Origin: Maridesulfovibrio ferrireducens
Lineage (GTDB): Bacteria > Desulfobacterota > Desulfovibrionia > Desulfovibrionales > Desulfovibrionaceae
Assembly: GCF_016342405.1 (NCBI RefSeq)
Contig: NZ_JAEINN010000018.1
Coordinates: 1-64,000 of the forward strand
Reading direction: 5' to 3'
Length of the DNA stretch: 64,000 nt
Numbering within the stretch: the first letter of the stretch is position 1; every line of letters starts with the position of its first letter. Below, piece after piece: positions 63,093 to 64,000 of the stretch. A program made the position numbers and the translations under genes. The notes below the pieces were generated by a model. The model was not told the origin of the DNA. It did not search any database and saw only the letters and a program-made list of their open reading frames with translations.

Positions 63093-63167
63093 AAATATCA
63101 AAAATATTTGTAATCACCTTGAAGGTGTTTCTCTTAAAGAACGCATCTTGCTAAAGCAAGAGAGCAA

Positions 63168-63196
63168 TAACTATAGAAAGCGCTGCACTCTGTCAA
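63168..63196 (-). promoter_or_regulatory. Candidate promoter of the orphan 5S rRNA
   Basis: On the minus strand TTGACA (63196-63191) is followed after 15 bp by TATAGT or after 17 bp by TAGTTA. About 75 bp then lead to the 5S 5' end. This would give the 5S its own transcript; spacing is not ideal. Confidence 0.4.
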
Positions 63197-63229
63197 TAAC
63201 TATAAAATATTCTTTGAAAACAAATCCTC

Positions 63230-64000
63230 TTAATCACTATAAGACACCTGATTACGTCCACTGTCTTTGGCATCATACAACATCTTGTCAGCAACAAGGA
63301 CCATTTCATCTAAAGAAGACATCATCTTGGAGCAAACACCGATACTTACTGTTACAAAAATTTCATGCTCACCCACTTTTACAGCCTTATTATCGATATC
63401 ACTCTTAACATTGTCAAAGACATGCTTAATTTCCTCAGGCTTCATATCTGCACACAACAAACAAAATTCATCACCACCGTAGCGAGACACAACATCTCCC
63501 TTACGAAAACGGCTAGCCAGCAAATCAGCAACAGTTTTAATGACTTTATCTCCGGCAACATGACCATAAGTGTCATTACAATTTTTAAATTCGTCAATAT
63601 CGATCATGGCAGCCACCATAGTAGCCCCATGGCGTTGCTGCTGAGAAAAAAGCTTTTCACCAAATTTAAAAAATGAACGCCTGTTGTAAATTCCGGTAAG
63701 ATAGTCGATCTCAGACATTTCTTTTATTGTGCTGATATATTCGGAATTTTCAATATTATGAGAAACCCGGCAGTAAAATTCTTCAACAAGAAACGGTTTA
63801 TGAATATAATCATTAGCCCCGGCTTTCAAAAAATAAGCTGAAGTGGTAGCCCCACCAACTCCGGACAAACCAATTATAGGAAGAGCTGACTTTGAAAATT
63901 TACGACGAATCTCTTTTACAAGAGTCAAGCCATCCATTATCGGCATATAATGATCAGCAATAACAAGACGAATCTCATTATCAGAATTAACCAAATCCAA
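63230..64000 (-). CDS. Receiver-GGDEF diguanylate cyclase, 5' end outside the window
   Basis: The C-terminal 256 aa are visible. The receiver part has LVIADHYMPIMDGLTLVKEI with the phospho-Asp in IADHYMP and the conserved Lys in YIHKPF; its first strand lies beyond 64000. The GGDEF domain has LTGIYNRRSFF, AAMIDIDEFKNCNDTYGHVAGD and an intact RYGGDEF, so it should make c-di-GMP. No inhibitory-site RxxD is obvious just before GGDEF. It is not part of the Wsp-like cluster but could be its output. Confidence 0.9.
   Translation of the reverse strand: MDLVNSDNEIRLVIADHYMPIMDGLTLVKEIRRKFSKSALPIIGLSGVGGATTSAYFLKAGANDYIHKPFLVEEFYCRVSHNIENSEYISTIKEMSEIDYLTGIYNRRSFFKFGEKLFSQQQRHGATMVAAMIDIDEFKNCNDTYGHVAGDKVIKTVADLLASRFRKGDVVSRYGGDEFCLLCADMKPEEIKHVFDNVKSDIDNKAVKVGEHEIFVTVSIGVCSKMMSSLDEMVLVADKMLYDAKDSGRNQVSYSD

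Overview
The window looks like chromosome of a Desulfovibrionaceae sulfate reducer, probably an AT-richer marine Maridesulfovibrio-type lineage. This is an inference from gene content: a ferredoxin with a Cys-x2-Asp-x2-Cys first motif as in Desulfovibrio africanus Fd III, squalene-hopene cyclase, a short EF-Ts, RNase J, a DctPQM TRAP transporter, many chemosensory and c-di-GMP-type proteins, and spore photoproduct lyase in an apparent non-sporeformer.

Bases 1-7,467 are an accessory island next to a tRNA-Arg(CCT) gene on the minus strand. It holds a decayed IS3-family end, a minus-strand replication module (AlpA-like regulator, primase-like protein, RepA-like ATPase), a field of gene debris that includes an SbcC C-terminal remnant, and a plus-strand operon. 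That operon carries an intact DUF262/DUF1524 (GmrSD-type) protein, a decayed ADP-ribosylglycohydrolase gene and an intact PD-(D/E)XK-like nuclease. The native spacings (4 bp and an ATGA overlap) show that the three once formed one operon. This is the best candidate for an undescribed defence system here.

Bases 7,545-26,400 are mostly housekeeping on the plus strand: TetR - squalene-hopene cyclase - acyl-ACP thioesterase-like; thrS-infC-rpmI-rplT-pheS-pheT, with infC apparently starting at AUA; TetR - outer-membrane protein; ferredoxin; a YkgJ/TPR cluster; and pgm. An M29 aminopeptidase lies on the minus strand.

Bases 26,400-38,080 form a long minus-strand signalling cluster. CheW, CheR-TPR, CheW, CheA-REC and CheB occur in Wsp order, but there is no receptor gene and no WspR. 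A REC-PAS-kinase-REC-Hpt hybrid kinase follows cheB, and a degenerate GGDEF-TPR protein and a lytic transglycosylase precede the cluster.

Bases 38,286-53,640 carry panC, metK, two unknown proteins, a ParB-like/spore-photoproduct-lyase pair, an EF-G-like GTPase, plsC, RNase J, an FAH-family enzyme and rpsB-tsf-pyrH-frr-uppS. Bases 53,806-57,527 are an unrecognised four-gene exported/lipoprotein operon. After it come a nickel/cobalt exporter-like protein with an EF-hand loop (minus), a TetR gene with a strong dyad, a dctPQM TRAP operon with a hairpin after dctP, an orphan 5S rRNA (minus) and a truncated REC-GGDEF gene running off the end.
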